Assembly: GCF_003002095.1 (NCBI RefSeq)
Contig: NZ_PVZC01000003.1
Location: 651,396 to 715,395, forward strand
Reading direction: 5' to 3'
DNA length: 64,000 bases
DNA from: Allonocardiopsis opalescens
Lineage (GTDB): Bacteria; Actinomycetota; Actinomycetes; Streptosporangiales; Streptosporangiaceae
The first letter of the stretch is position 1, and each line of letters opens with the position of its first letter. The notes beneath the pieces are model-generated. The model had not been told where the DNA came from. It ran no database searches and saw only the letters and a program-made list of their open reading frames with translations. Made by a program: the position numbers and the translations under genes. Shown here one piece after another: positions 1-9,075 of this stretch.

Positions 1-92
1 TCCGCGCGCCGTCCGTGTGTCCGGGGCGGCGGCCGGACACGCCGGGCCGCCGGCAGCGCGGATGTCGGATCGGCGTGCGATAACGGCGGAGG

Positions 93-116
93 GGCGCCCG
101 CGGAGGTGCGGGCGCC
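93..116. terminator. GC-rich hairpin upstream of the first gene
   Basis: A perfect 9-bp inverted repeat, GGCGCCCGC (93-101) and GCGGGCGCC (108-116), has a 6-nt loop and no U-tract. It lies 22 nt before the first start codon. It could be the terminator of a gene left of the window, or a 5' leader structure. There is no other gene-like content in bases 1-138. Confidence 0.4.
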
Positions 117-138
117 GGACCAGGAAGGACGGTGCCCG

Positions 139-525
139 GTGGACTGGACGCTCGAAGTGGTGGTGGTGCCGGTCGCGGACGTCGACCGCGCCAAGCGGTT
201 CTACGCCGAGCAGGTCGGCTTCGCCGTCGACCACGACACCGACGCGGGCGGGGGTACGCGCATAGTGCAGCTCACCCCGCCCGGTTCGGGCTGCTCCATC
301 GTGATCGGCACCGGGCTGCCCGGCAGCGACGCGGCCCCGCTCAAGGGCCTCCAGCTGGTGGTCTCCGACATCGAGGCGGCCCGCGCCCAGCTGCTCGCCC
401 GCGATGTCGCGGTCAGCGCCGTGCACGAGATCGACCCGCGCGACGGCGGCCGCTTCGTGTACTTCGACGACCCCGACGGCAACAGCTGGGCGGTGCAGGA
501 GATCCGCGCCCGCGCCCGGGCCTGA
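139..525 (+). CDS. VOC (glyoxalase/bleomycin-resistance/dioxygenase) superfamily protein
   Basis: This is a 128-residue single VOC module. It opens with a beta strand (EVVVVPVADVDRAKRFY), the usual start of the beta-alpha-beta-beta-beta unit, and ends with the typical YFDDPDGNSWAVQE motif, whose Glu is a common metal ligand. Such proteins are small metal-dependent lyases, isomerases or dioxygenases, or drug-binding proteins. The substrate cannot be read from sequence. The GTG start at 139 is chosen because AGGAAGGA (122-129) sits 9 nt upstream; an in-frame ATG at 106 has no ribosome site. It is followed 46 nt later by the Eis-like gene in the same direction. Confidence 0.8.
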   Translation: MDWTLEVVVVPVADVDRAKRFYAEQVGFAVDHDTDAGGGTRIVQLTPPGSGCSIVIGTGLPGSDAAPLKGLQLVVSDIEAARAQLLARDVAVSAVHEIDPRDGGRFVYFDDPDGNSWAVQEIRARARA

Positions 526-571
526 GCCCCCGCCGCGCCGTCCCTACCGGTGGCGCCGCTAGCCTCCCGGC

Positions 572-1813
572 ATGGCTCTCGACGTACGCACCATCACCGA
601 AAGTGAGGTCGACGCCTGGTGCGCGGCCTGGGACACCGGCTCGCTGAACCCGGCCGGCGGGGCCGACGCGCCGGCGCGCCGCCGCGGGCTGCTGCTCGAC
701 CGCACCTGGGCCGCCTTCGACGGCGACCGCGCCGTCGCGACCCTGCGCAGCTTCCCGGCCGAGCTGACCCTGCCCGGCGGCGGCACCGTCACGGCCGGCG
801 CCGTCACCCAGGTCGGCACCGCGGCCACCCACCGCAGGCGGGGGCTGGCCACCCGCCTGGTCGAGGCCGAGCTGGCCGCGGCGGCGCGGCGGGGCGAGCC
901 GGTCAGCGTGCTGATCGCGTCGGAGTGGGGCATCTACGGGCGCTTCGGCTACGGCGCCGCCACCGAGCACCAGCACTACACCGTCGACACCCGCGCCGCG
1001 CGGCTGATCGACCGCCCGCGCGGCTCGGTGGAGTTCGTCGACCGCGACACCGCGCGGGCCGCCGCGCCCGGGCTGCACGCCCGGCACCGCGCCGGCCGGC
1101 CGGGCGACCTGGCCCGCGACGGCCTGTTCTGGGACCGGCTGTTCGGTATCGCCCGCGTGCCCGGCCGGCCGCAGCCGGCGCCCGCCTTCCACGTGCTGGC
1201 CCGCGACGCCGGCGGGCACCCCGCCGGCCTGGCCCGCTACCGCGCCGAGCTGCGCACGGAGCACCGGGTGCCCGCCGGCGAGGCGACGGCCGAGCTGTTC
1301 CTGGCCGTCTCCCGGGACGGCGCGCTGCTGCTCTGGGACCACCTGCTCAATCTGGACCTGGTCACGACGGTGCGCGTCGGCGACCGCCCGGCCGACGAGG
1401 CGCTGCCCTGGCTGCTCACCGACGCGCGGGCGGCCCGGGCCGCGGAGCGGGCCGACTTCCTGTGGGTGCGCCCGCTCGACGTGCCCGCGCTGCTGGCCGG
1501 CCGTCGCTACGCCGCCCCGGGGCGGATCGTGCTGGAGGTGGACGACCCCCTCGGCTTCGCGGCCGGCCGCTTCGCCCTGCACGCCGGGGGCGGCGACGGC
1601 TCCGTGGGCCACCCCGCGTCGTGCGAGCGCACCGACGCCCCCGCCGAGCTGGCGCTGAGCGCGTCGGCGCTCGGCTCGGTCTGCCTCGGCGGCTTCGGGG
1701 TGGGCGCGCTGGCCGCGGCTGGGCGGATCGCCGAGCGCATCCCCGGGGCGGCGGCGCGGGCCGACGCGATGTTCCACTGGCCGACGGCGCCGTGGTGCAG
1801 CACCTGGTTCTGA
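572..1813 (+). CDS. Eis-like GNAT N-acetyltransferase
   Basis: The 413-residue length and layout match the Eis family: an N-terminal GNAT domain with an acetyl-CoA binding stretch (TAATHRRRGLATRLVE, about residues 84-100), a second GNAT-like fold, and a C-terminal SCP2-like domain. The protein ends exactly in Phe after PWCSTW; in characterised Eis enzymes the C-terminal carboxylate takes part in catalysis, so the intact terminus suggests an active enzyme. Eis proteins acetylate amines such as aminoglycosides and protein lysines in the cytosol; the target here is unknown. A -10-like TAGCCT (560-565) lies 6 nt before the ATG, so the mRNA is probably leaderless. Confidence 0.82.
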   Translation: MALDVRTITESEVDAWCAAWDTGSLNPAGGADAPARRRGLLLDRTWAAFDGDRAVATLRSFPAELTLPGGGTVTAGAVTQVGTAATHRRRGLATRLVEAELAAAARRGEPVSVLIASEWGIYGRFGYGAATEHQHYTVDTRAARLIDRPRGSVEFVDRDTARAAAPGLHARHRAGRPGDLARDGLFWDRLFGIARVPGRPQPAPAFHVLARDAGGHPAGLARYRAELRTEHRVPAGEATAELFLAVSRDGALLLWDHLLNLDLVTTVRVGDRPADEALPWLLTDARAARAAERADFLWVRPLDVPALLAGRRYAAPGRIVLEVDDPLGFAAGRFALHAGGGDGSVGHPASCERTDAPAELALSASALGSVCLGGFGVGALAAAGRIAERIPGAAARADAMFHWPTAPWCSTWF

Positions 1814-2005
1814 TCCGGAAGGGCCGCACTCGAAATGATCAATTGGCGACCGGCGCGGATCCGAGCGGCGCGGACCGCGCCGCCATTCACCCGAGACCGG
1901 TTGTGCCATTGCGGTCCGCGACGGTAAACCGATAAAACCGCCGAACGGCTCCCCCTGGAATTCCGCCGTCCGGCTCCGCCCCTGGACTCCCCCGATCGGT
2001 TGATC

Positions 2006-4378
2006 ATGAACAGAACGAAGACGACGGACTCGCAGGCGATGCTGACGCGGGATCTGGTGCTGCGCCTGTGCGCCACCCCGTCGGAGTTCGACGGCGCCTG
2101 GCTGGCAGAGGGGCACAAGGTCGCCGCCCCCTACCTGGCCCGCAGGGACGCCGAGCTGGCGCGCACCATCGTCGAGGCCGCCTACACCATGGGCGCCGAC
2201 CGGCTGCTGGTCTGCCGCACCCGGTCCGAGCACGCCTACGACCCGGTCTCGGTCATCCCGGCGCAGGCCGGGGCGCTGATCGACCTGGTGCAGAGCTGGG
2301 GCGGGGAGCCCACCGACTTCCTCGTCGCGCTGGAGGACCTGTCCGGGGCGGTGCTGGTCACGGCCGGGCCGCTCACGGTGGCGGTGGGCCCGGCGCCCTT
2401 CCTGCGCACCCTGGTCGGCCCCGACATCGGGCGGGCGCGGGCCGCCTTCGCCCAGCGGGCGCTGGACGGCCACGACAGCGTGCTGATGCAGGCCGCCACC
2501 CGCTACGGCTGCATCGAGCCCGGCGCCCGGCACGCGCGGACGCGCAGGGAGCCGCGGCCCGACCTCGCCGAGCGGCTGAACAACCGCGCCGCCGCGCTGC
2601 GCGAGCGCCGCCCGGGCACCGCGGCGGTGCTGCGGGCCAGCCGCGCCCTGCTCGCCTGGGCGCTGGTGGTCTTCCTGGCCGCCGTGGTCCTCGCACTGCC
2701 CGAGGCGCAGCGCGCCGCCGCCGTGTTCTTCACCCTGCTGTGGCTGCTGGTCCAGCTCTGCCTGTTCGCCCGGTCCCGCACGGTGACGCTGTCGGTGCTG
2801 ATGCGGCTGGTGGCGGCGGGCGGCCTGATGGCCATCCCGGTCGCCCTGGCCGAGCCGGCGCTGGCCGGCGTCCTCGGCATGGCGCCGGCCGACCCCTTCG
2901 CCTACGCCTACGTCGCCGTCCCGGTGGAGGAGGCGGCCAAGCTGGTGCCGCCGCTGCTGCTGTGGCTGCTGGCCCGGCAGCGGGTGCGCCGCTTCGCGGC
3001 CGTGGACTACCTGCTGGTCGGCGCGGCCAGCGGCGCGGGCTTCCAGCTGGTCGAGCAGGGCATCACCGCCCTGGTCACCACCCCGGTGCCGGTGCTGGTG
3101 CCCCCGGGCGTGTGGACGCTGCTGCCCGGCTGGACCGACCTGGCGCAGCTCCGCTTCGCCGGCCACGCCGTGACCACCGCGCTCATCTGCGCGGGCGTCG
3201 GCCTGGCCGCCGTGGGCCGGCGCCGGTACGGCCTGCGGCTGTGGCTGCTGCCGCCGCTGCTGGCCGCCGTCGCCGTCCTGGACCACATGGCGCTGAACGC
3301 CGCCGCGGCCGGCCTGGACCTCACCGAGCCCACCCAGGCGGCGCACGCCCTGCTCGGCGGCGGCCACGCCACCCGCTGGCTGCTGCTGGCGCTGCTCGTG
3401 CTGGGCGTGCTGCTGGACCACCGGGCGGCTAGGGAGGTCGACGACGTCGTCCCGCCGCTGCCCGGCACCCCGCCGCTGTCGGCGCTGGCGCGGATGACGC
3501 GCGGGCTGGCGATCAGGATCCGGGCCCGGGTGCCCGGCGACATCGCGCCCGTCTTCGCCCGCTCGGCACGCTGGTGGGCGCAGTTCCCCGCCGCGCTGAC
3601 CGAGACGGTGGTGACCGTGCTGCACGAGTTCACCGTCGCCCTGGTGGCCGCCAGCCGGGGCCCGGCCACCCTCTTCGCGACGCTGCGGTTCATCAGGGAG
3701 CGCAGGGAGCTGGCGATGGCCGCCTACCGGGCGGGGCAGCGCCCGCGCCGCGACGTGCCGGCCCGGGTGCCGCTGTGGGACACCACCACCTGGCTGACCG
3801 GCGCGCTCACCGGCACCGCGGCCGTGGCCGCGGCGGTCGCGGCGGCCGGGATCCTCGCGCCGTCCGCGATCCGGCCCGGCGGCGCGGACGGCTCCGCGGC
3901 CGCAGTGCTCTCCGACGGTGGCTCCGCCGCCGCAGTGCCCATTGACGGCGGCTCCGCCGCCTACCTCGCCCTCCTCGTCGAAGACCTGCGGACCTGGCTG
4001 CTGCCGTACGCGCCGACGGGCTACACGATCGCGATCGGGGCGTCGATCGCGCTGGTCACGGTGCTGCTCACCGGCTGGTCGCCGCCGCGCGACCAGCTGA
4101 CCATGAGCGGCTTCCTGCGCGACCCGCGCGGCGTGCTCGGCAACGCCCTGGGCACCGTCGCCCCCGGCCAGCTCGGCTACGCCCTGCTGGCCCTGCTCGG
4201 CCTGGCCGTTCCGCGCGGCATCGACACCCTGCTGGTCCGCCGCAGGGACGCCGCCCGCCGCCGCACCCTGGCCGCCGCCCACCGCCCCGGCGAGCTGGCC
4301 CCGCACCCCGTCACCCCGCCCGACGGCGGCTCGCCCCCGTCGGGCACCTACCTCAACACCGACACCCCGCCCTGGTAG
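2006..4378 (+). CDS. PrsW-family intramembrane metalloprotease, enlarged
   Basis: A 790-residue protein with a soluble N-terminal part of about 210 residues followed by a multi-pass membrane core. PrsW signatures are visible in order: EEAAK (ExxxK-type motif, about residue 310), FQLVE (FxxxE, about 346), GHAVTT and LDHMALN. In Bacillus PrsW cleaves the anti-sigma factor RsiW; here the substrate is unknown. The protein is far larger than typical PrsW (200-400 aa). It carries three copies of a Gly-Ser-Ala-Ala-rich unit (about residues 626-653) between its two C-terminal membrane regions. ATG 2006 (or TTG 2000) is chosen without a strong ribosome site, so the start is uncertain; ATG 2039 is an alternative. 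Confidence 0.75.
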   Translation: MNRTKTTDSQAMLTRDLVLRLCATPSEFDGAWLAEGHKVAAPYLARRDAELARTIVEAAYTMGADRLLVCRTRSEHAYDPVSVIPAQAGALIDLVQSWGGEPTDFLVALEDLSGAVLVTAGPLTVAVGPAPFLRTLVGPDIGRARAAFAQRALDGHDSVLMQAATRYGCIEPGARHARTRREPRPDLAERLNNRAAALRERRPGTAAVLRASRALLAWALVVFLAAVVLALPEAQRAAAVFFTLLWLLVQLCLFARSRTVTLSVLMRLVAAGGLMAIPVALAEPALAGVLGMAPADPFAYAYVAVPVEEAAKLVPPLLLWLLARQRVRRFAAVDYLLVGAASGAGFQLVEQGITALVTTPVPVLVPPGVWTLLPGWTDLAQLRFAGHAVTTALICAGVGLAAVGRRRYGLRLWLLPPLLAAVAVLDHMALNAAAAGLDLTEPTQAAHALLGGGHATRWLLLALLVLGVLLDHRAAREVDDVVPPLPGTPPLSALARMTRGLAIRIRARVPGDIAPVFARSARWWAQFPAALTETVVTVLHEFTVALVAASRGPATLFATLRFIRERRELAMAAYRAGQRPRRDVPARVPLWDTTTWLTGALTGTAAVAAAVAAAGILAPSAIRPGGADGSAAAVLSDGGSAAAVPIDGGSAAYLALLVEDLRTWLLPYAPTGYTIAIGASIALVTVLLTGWSPPRDQLTMSGFLRDPRGVLGNALGTVAPGQLGYALLALLGLAVPRGIDTLLVRRRDAARRRTLAAAHRPGELAPHPVTPPDGGSPPSGTYLNTDTPPW

Positions 4379-4432
4379 GGGCGCGCGGGTCCGTGCCTGG
4401 TCAGCCGCTGGGATGCGGCAAGATGAGCGACT

Positions 4433-5548
4433 ATGGCGAACCAGGCAACGGCTCGGGTGGAGCTCTCCGCCATCAGCGGCAATGTCGCGTACCTGGCCGG
4501 CCTGACCACCGCCCGGGTGATGGTGGCGGTCAAGGCCGACGGCTACGGCCACGGCATCGTGCCCTCGGCGCGGGCCGCGCTGGCCGGCGGGGCCGCCGCG
4601 CTGGGCACCGCCACGGTCGCCGAGGCGCTGCGCCTGCGCGCGGCCGGCATCACCGCCCCGGTGCTGGCCTGGCTGATCCCGCCGGACGAGCCGCTGGGCG
4701 CGGCGCTGGCGGCCGGGATCGAGCTGGGCGTCGGCTCGACGGAGGTGCTGGACGCGGTCGTGCACGCCGCCGCCACCGCCGGGGTGCGGGCCCGGGTGCA
4801 CCTCAAGGCCGACACCGGCATGCACCGGGGCGGGTCCACCCCGGCCGACTGGCCGCGGCTCACCGAGGCGGCCGCCGCGGCGCAGGCCGCCGGGCGGATC
4901 GAGGTGGCCGGCGTCTTCTCGCACTTCGCCTGCGCCGACGAGCCCGGCCACCCGTCGATCCAGCTCCAGCTGACCGCGTTCAAGGGCGCTCTGGACGCCG
5001 CCGAGTCGGCGGGGCTCCGCCCCGAGCTGCGGCACTTCGCCAACTCCGCCGCCACCCTCACCCTGCCGGAGAGCCACTACGACCTGGTGCGCGTGGGCAT
5101 CGCCGCCTACGGCCTGAGCCCGATCCCCGACCGCTTCGCCGACCGCCTGCGCCCGGCCATGACCTTCACGGCCCCGGTGGTGCAGGTCAAGCGGGTGCCG
5201 CCCGGCAGCGGGGTGTCCTACGGCCACCGCTACACCACCGGCGCCGCCACCACGCTGGCGCTGGTCCCGGCCGGCTACGCCGACGGCGTGCCGCGGGGGC
5301 TCACCAACCGGGGCGAGGTGCTGGCGGCCGGGCGGCGCCGCAGGATCGCCGGTACGGTCTGCATGGACCAGTTCGTGGTGGACGTGGGCGACGCCGAGGT
5401 GCGCCCCGGCGACGAGGTGGTGCTGTTCGGCCCCGGCGACCGGGGCGAGCCCACCGCGCACGACTGGGCTGGCGTGCTCGGCACGATCTCCTACGAGATA
5501 GTCACCCGGATCGGAATCCGGGTACCAAGAGAGTATGAGGACGGTTGA
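4433..5548 (+). CDS. alr: alanine racemase
   Basis: A 371-residue PLP enzyme that interconverts L- and D-alanine for peptidoglycan. The PLP lysine lies in VKADGYGHG (about residues 33-41), and the catalytic tyrosine of the C-terminal beta domain lies in GSGVSYGHRYTT (about 257-268). CMDQFVVDVG follows as in other Alr proteins. It heads a likely operon: the next gene begins 3 nt after its stop, and the alr-hydrolase-tsaE order is conserved in actinomycetes. No clear ribosome site precedes the ATG. Confidence 0.95.
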   Translation: MANQATARVELSAISGNVAYLAGLTTARVMVAVKADGYGHGIVPSARAALAGGAAALGTATVAEALRLRAAGITAPVLAWLIPPDEPLGAALAAGIELGVGSTEVLDAVVHAAATAGVRARVHLKADTGMHRGGSTPADWPRLTEAAAAAQAAGRIEVAGVFSHFACADEPGHPSIQLQLTAFKGALDAAESAGLRPELRHFANSAATLTLPESHYDLVRVGIAAYGLSPIPDRFADRLRPAMTFTAPVVQVKRVPPGSGVSYGHRYTTGAATTLALVPAGYADGVPRGLTNRGEVLAAGRRRRIAGTVCMDQFVVDVGDAEVRPGDEVVLFGPGDRGEPTAHDWAGVLGTISYEIVTRIGIRVPREYEDG

Positions 5549-5551
5549 TCG

Positions 5552-6661
5552 GTGGCACGTAACCGGATGGGGAAGCTCGTCGGAGCGGTGGTCGGCGCCG
5601 GTGTGGCCGCGGCGGGGATCACGGCGGCCGTCGTCACCGAGCGCCGGCTGGTGAGCCGGATGCGCAGCCGCCGGGCCCCCGAGCAGGAGCCGCCGCTGCC
5701 GCCGTTCGGCTCGCTTCGCGGCCGCACGGTGCCGGTGGTGGCCGACGACGGCACCCCGCTGCACGCCGAGGTCGACGACCTCCCCGACGACGCGCAGCGG
5801 CTCGGCGCCGCACCGCCCACCGTGGTCTTCTGCCACGGCTACGCCCTGAGCAGCGACTGCTGGCACTACCAGCGGCTGGCGCTGCGCGGCCGGGTGCGGA
5901 TGGTCTTCTGGGACCAGCGCGCCCACGGCCGGTCCCGGCGCGGCGCGCCCGCCAACACCAGCATCGAGCAGCTGGGCCGCGACCTCCACCAGGTGCTGCG
6001 CGCCACCGTGCCCGACGACGGCCCGGTGCTGCTGGTCGGCCACTCCATGGGCGGGATGACGGTGCTGTCGCTGGCCGCCGACCACCCGGAGCTGTTCGGC
6101 ACCCAGATCGTGGGCGCGGCGCTGGTCAGCACCTCGGGCAAGCTGGCCGAGGTCACCCTCGGGCTGCCCGCCTTCCTGGGCCGCACCGTCGGCCTGAGCG
6201 TCACCCCGCTGATGCGGGCGGCGGGCTGGCAGTCGGCCATCGTCGACCGGGGCCGCAAGGCCAGCGGCGACCTCTCCTACCTGGCCACCCGCTTCCTCGG
6301 CTTCGGCGACGCCGAGGTCAGCACCGACGTGATCGAGCAGCTTGAGGAGATGATCCAGCGCACCCCCACCGATGTGGTGGCGGAGTTCCTGCCCGCGCTG
6401 ACCTCCCACGACAAGCTGGCGGCCGTCGGCGTCTTCAGCGGCGTGCCCACCCTGGTCATCTGCGGCGACAGCGACCGGATGACCCCCATCCGGCACAGCG
6501 AGCGGATCGCCGAGGCGCTGCCCGAGGCGGAGTTCGTCCGGATCGCCTCGGCCGGGCACCTCGCCATCATGGAGCGGCCCACCGTGGTGAACGCGGCGAT
6601 CACCCGGCTGCTGCACCGCGTCACCGGCGGGCGGCTGTCGGAGCTGCCGGCCACCGCCTGA
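5552..6661 (+). CDS. membrane-anchored alpha/beta hydrolase
   Basis: A 369-residue protein. The N-terminal 25 residues are hydrophobic and glycine/alanine-rich and are followed by an arginine cluster, suggesting a signal anchor. The hydrolase fold shows VVFCHGYALS (oxyanion-hole strand), VGHSMGGMT with the serine nucleophile (about residue 166), CGDSDRMTP carrying an acidic residue, and SAGHLAIME with the histidine. The substrate is unknown. The GTG start is 3 nt after the alr stop, implying translational coupling. This gene is a constant companion of alr and tsaE in actinomycetes; whether it acts in envelope metabolism is inference. Confidence 0.85.
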   Translation: MARNRMGKLVGAVVGAGVAAAGITAAVVTERRLVSRMRSRRAPEQEPPLPPFGSLRGRTVPVVADDGTPLHAEVDDLPDDAQRLGAAPPTVVFCHGYALSSDCWHYQRLALRGRVRMVFWDQRAHGRSRRGAPANTSIEQLGRDLHQVLRATVPDDGPVLLVGHSMGGMTVLSLAADHPELFGTQIVGAALVSTSGKLAEVTLGLPAFLGRTVGLSVTPLMRAAGWQSAIVDRGRKASGDLSYLATRFLGFGDAEVSTDVIEQLEEMIQRTPTDVVAEFLPALTSHDKLAAVGVFSGVPTLVICGDSDRMTPIRHSERIAEALPEAEFVRIASAGHLAIMERPTVVNAAITRLLHRVTGGRLSELPATA

Positions 6662-6700
6662 AGCCCCCGCGTCCCCCGTCGAAAGAGAGCAAGGCAGAGC

Positions 6701-7162
6701 ATGACCAGGGAGTTCACCGCGGCCACCGCCGAGGAGATGACGCAGCTGGGCCGGCGGCTCGCCGCCGATCTGCGCGCCGGCGACCTGCTGCTGCTGACCG
6801 GTCCGCTGGGCGCCGGCAAGACCACCCTCACCCAGGGCATCGGCGCCGGACTCGGCGTGCGCGGGCCGATCACCTCGCCGACCTTCGTCATCGCCCGCAG
6901 CCATCCCTCGCTGCACGGCGGTCCGCCGCTGGTGCACGCGGACGCCTACCGGCTGGGCGGGGTGGCCGAGCTGGACGACCTCGACCTCGACGCCGCCGTG
7001 GACTCTGCGGTCACCGTGGTGGAGTGGGGCGAGGGGCTGGCCGAGGAGCTGACCGAGGACCGGCTGCACATCCGGATCAGCCGCGAGGACGACGTGCGGC
7101 GCGTCTCCGTCACCGGCCACGGCGCCCGCTGGACCGGGATGCCGCTCGCGGCCGAGGGCTGA
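6701..7162 (+). CDS. tsaE: tRNA t6A37 biosynthesis ATPase TsaE
   Basis: A 153-residue P-loop ATPase with Walker A GPLGAGKTTLTQGIG (about residues 38-52) and the VVEWGE segment seen in this family. With TsaB and TsaD, both encoded 0.7-2 kb downstream, it completes threonylcarbamoyl transfer to A37 of ANN-reading tRNAs. It continues the alr-hydrolase direction with a 39-nt gap; a weak AAGG lies about 7 nt before the ATG. All expected t6A partners except TsaC are in this window. Confidence 0.93.
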   Translation: MTREFTAATAEEMTQLGRRLAADLRAGDLLLLTGPLGAGKTTLTQGIGAGLGVRGPITSPTFVIARSHPSLHGGPPLVHADAYRLGGVAELDDLDLDAAVDSAVTVVEWGEGLAEELTEDRLHIRISREDDVRRVSVTGHGARWTGMPLAAEG

Positions 7163-7284
7163 ACCGGACCGCAGGCGCTTCCGGACCGTGATCAACACCG
7201 TGATCGGGCAAATCGCCGGAAATCGTGTCGTTGAAGGGTGAAGCGGGCGCCGAAAGCCCGGCCTGGACCGGTACTCTTCGGCAG

Positions 7285-7830
7285 GTGTATCCGATCGCCG
7301 TCGACCAAGAGCGCCTGAGCCTCCGCGAACTCGTCCCCGACGACGCCGCGGCCCTGATGGCGGTCTACGGCGACCCGCGGACCACCGCCCACCTCGCCAT
7401 GGAGCCGCACGACCACGGGCAGTGCGTCCGGCTGATCGAAAGCGCCGCCGAGCGCGCGGTCGAGCAGCCGCGCACCGACTACCTGCTCGGCATCGTCAGC
7501 CGCGACACCGGCGACCTGGTCGGCTCGGCGCGGCTGCGGGTCGACGAGCATCCGCACTCCGCCCAGATCGGCTTCGCGCTCCGCCCCGACCAGTGGGGGC
7601 GCGGCATGGGCGCCGAGACCGTGCGGCTGCTGCTGCACTTCGGCTTCGGCGTGCTGAAGCTGCACCGCGTCTGGGGCGTCAGGGCGCCGGAGGACACCGC
7701 CTCCCAGTTGGTCATGCTGGCCGGCGGCATGGTGGCCGAGGGCAGGATCCGGCACCACCTGCCCACGGTCGGCGGCTGGCGCGACTCCATCGTGCACTCC
7801 ATCCTGGTCACGGAGTGGGCCGAGCCCTAG
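7285..7830 (+). CDS. GNAT-family N-acetyltransferase (RimJ/RimL-like)
   Basis: A 181-residue acetyltransferase with the layout of the RimJ/RimL group: SLRELVPDDAAALMAVYGDPR at the start and an acetyl-CoA loop PDQWGRGMGAETVRLLL at mid-protein. It probably acetylates an amino terminus or a small amine; the target is not known. I chose GTG 7285 rather than an upstream in-frame start because a -10-like TACTCT (7272-7277) lies 7 nt before it. This matches a leaderless mRNA, and the protein then begins at the conserved domain edge. Confidence 0.8.
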   Translation: MYPIAVDQERLSLRELVPDDAAALMAVYGDPRTTAHLAMEPHDHGQCVRLIESAAERAVEQPRTDYLLGIVSRDTGDLVGSARLRVDEHPHSAQIGFALRPDQWGRGMGAETVRLLLHFGFGVLKLHRVWGVRAPEDTASQLVMLAGGMVAEGRIRHHLPTVGGWRDSIVHSILVTEWAEP

Positions 7831-7885
7831 CCGGACCCGCGGCGGCCGGTCCGACCGGCCCCGGTCCGCACTACCCTTGACAGCT

Positions 7886-8557
7886 GTGCTGCTGCTGGCT
7901 TTCGACACCGCCACCCCCGCCGTCACCATCGCGCTGTGCGAGGCGCCCGACGCCGGGCCGCCCGGCGCGGGCCGGGTGCTGGCCGAGCTGACCACGGTCG
8001 ACGCGCGCCGCCACGGCGAACTGCTCACCCCCGGAATCCGCGAGGTGCTGGCCAAGGCCGGCGCCGGGGCCCGCGAGCTGTCCGCCATCGCGGTCGGCGT
8101 CGGCCCCGGCCCCTACACCGGCCTGCGGGTGGGCCTGGCCACCGCCCAGGCGCTCGGCGCCGCGCTGGGCGTGCCCGCCCACGGGGTCCACACCCTGGAC
8201 GCCCTCGCCTTCGCCTCGGGCCGCTCCGAGCCCTTCCTGGCCGCCACCGACGCGCGGCGCAAGGAAATCTTCTGGGCCCGCTACGCCGACGCCCGGCACC
8301 GCGAGACCGAGGTGGCGGTCGACCGCCCGGCCGAGGTGCCCGTCGGAGGGCTGCCGGTCATCGGCCACGGCGGGCTGCTCTACCCCGACGTGCTCGGCGG
8401 CGGGCTCGACCCGGTCTACCCGTCGGCCGGCGCGCTGGGGCTGCTGGCCGCCGAGCGGCTGGCGGCCGGGGAGCCGCTGCCGCCGGCCCGGCCGGTGTAC
8501 CTGCGCCGCCCCGACGCCAGGCAGCCGGGTGCGCCGAAACCGGTGAGCCGGCCGTGA
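7886..8557 (+). CDS. tsaB: tRNA t6A37 biosynthesis protein TsaB
   Basis: A 223-residue ASKHA-fold protein. It opens with [15 protein letters not shown] and contains [22 protein letters not shown], the typical TsaB signature. TsaB is an inactive partner that dimerises with TsaD for t6A synthesis. GTG 7886 is preferred to TTG 7877; a TACCCT -10-like box (7872-7877) ends 8 nt upstream, suggesting a leaderless transcript that starts the tsaB-rimI-tsaD unit. The stop overlaps the rimI start by 4 nt (GTGA). Confidence 0.92.
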   Translation: MLLLAFDTATPAVTIALCEAPDAGPPGAGRVLAELTTVDARRHGELLTPGIREVLAKAGAGARELSAIAVGVGPGPYTGLRVGLATAQALGAALGVPAHGVHTLDALAFASGRSEPFLAATDARRKEIFWARYADARHRETEVAVDRPAEVPVGGLPVIGHGGLLYPDVLGGGLDPVYPSAGALGLLAAERLAAGEPLPPARPVYLRRPDARQPGAPKPVSRP

Positions 8558-9075
8558 CCGCCGAGCCGGCTCCGCCGCGGCTGCGGCCGATGGAGCCGGC
8601 CGACCTCCCCGCCGTGCTGGACCTGGAGCGGCGGCTGTTCCCCGGCGACCCTTGGAGCCGGCGGATGTTCCTGGACGAGCTGGCGCAGCCGTCCCGGTAC
8701 TACCTCGTCGCCGAGCAGGCCGGGCGGCCGGCCGGGTACGCCGGGCTGCTCGCCGCGGGCGAGCAGGGCGATGTGCAGACCCTCGCGGTCGAACCGGGGC
8801 TGTGGGGGCGCGGCATCGGCCGCGCCCTGCTCGACGCGCTCTTCGCCGAGGCCGGGCGGCGCGGCGTGCGCGACCTCTTCCTGGAGGTGCGCGCGGACAA
8901 CGACCGGGCCAGGGCCCTGTACACCCGGCTCGGCTTCACCCAGGTCGGCCTGCGGCGCCGCTACTACCGCGACCGCGCCGACGCCATCACCATGCACCGC
9001 CCGCACCCCGCGCCCGCGGCCGGGCGGGCCGGCTCCGGCGGCGCGCCGGAGCCGGGAACGGAAGGGAAGCCATGA
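8554..9075 (+). CDS. rimI: N-alpha-acetyltransferase RimI
   Basis: A 173-residue GNAT enzyme with [25 protein letters not shown], the RimI start region, and the acetyl-CoA site [18 protein letters not shown]. It also has [19 protein letters not shown], with Asn and Tyr positions conserved in RimI. RimI acetylates the N-terminal alanine of ribosomal protein S18 and other N-termini. It sits between tsaB and tsaD with GTGA and ATGA overlaps, so the three are translationally coupled. A Gly/Ala/Pro tail of about 20 residues exceeds the usual length. Confidence 0.92.
   Translation: MTAEPAPPRLRPMEPADLPAVLDLERRLFPGDPWSRRMFLDELAQPSRYYLVAEQAGRPAGYAGLLAAGEQGDVQTLAVEPGLWGRGIGRALLDALFAEAGRRGVRDLFLEVRADNDRARALYTRLGFTQVGLRRRYYRDRADAITMHRPHPAPAAGRAGSGGAPEPGTEGKP

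Noticed and set aside
1..138. An ORF from base 17 or 106 covering the window start
   Set aside because: The frame at 17 is Arg-rich low complexity. The one at 106 is a 5' extension of the VOC gene without a ribosome site and runs through a hairpin.
413..7198. A 2261-codon open frame on the minus strand
   Set aside because: It lies antisense to several well-supported genes (eis-like, prsW, alr, hydrolase, tsaE), is made of low-complexity Gly/Arg/His/Pro sequence and has no domain. It is a product of high GC content.
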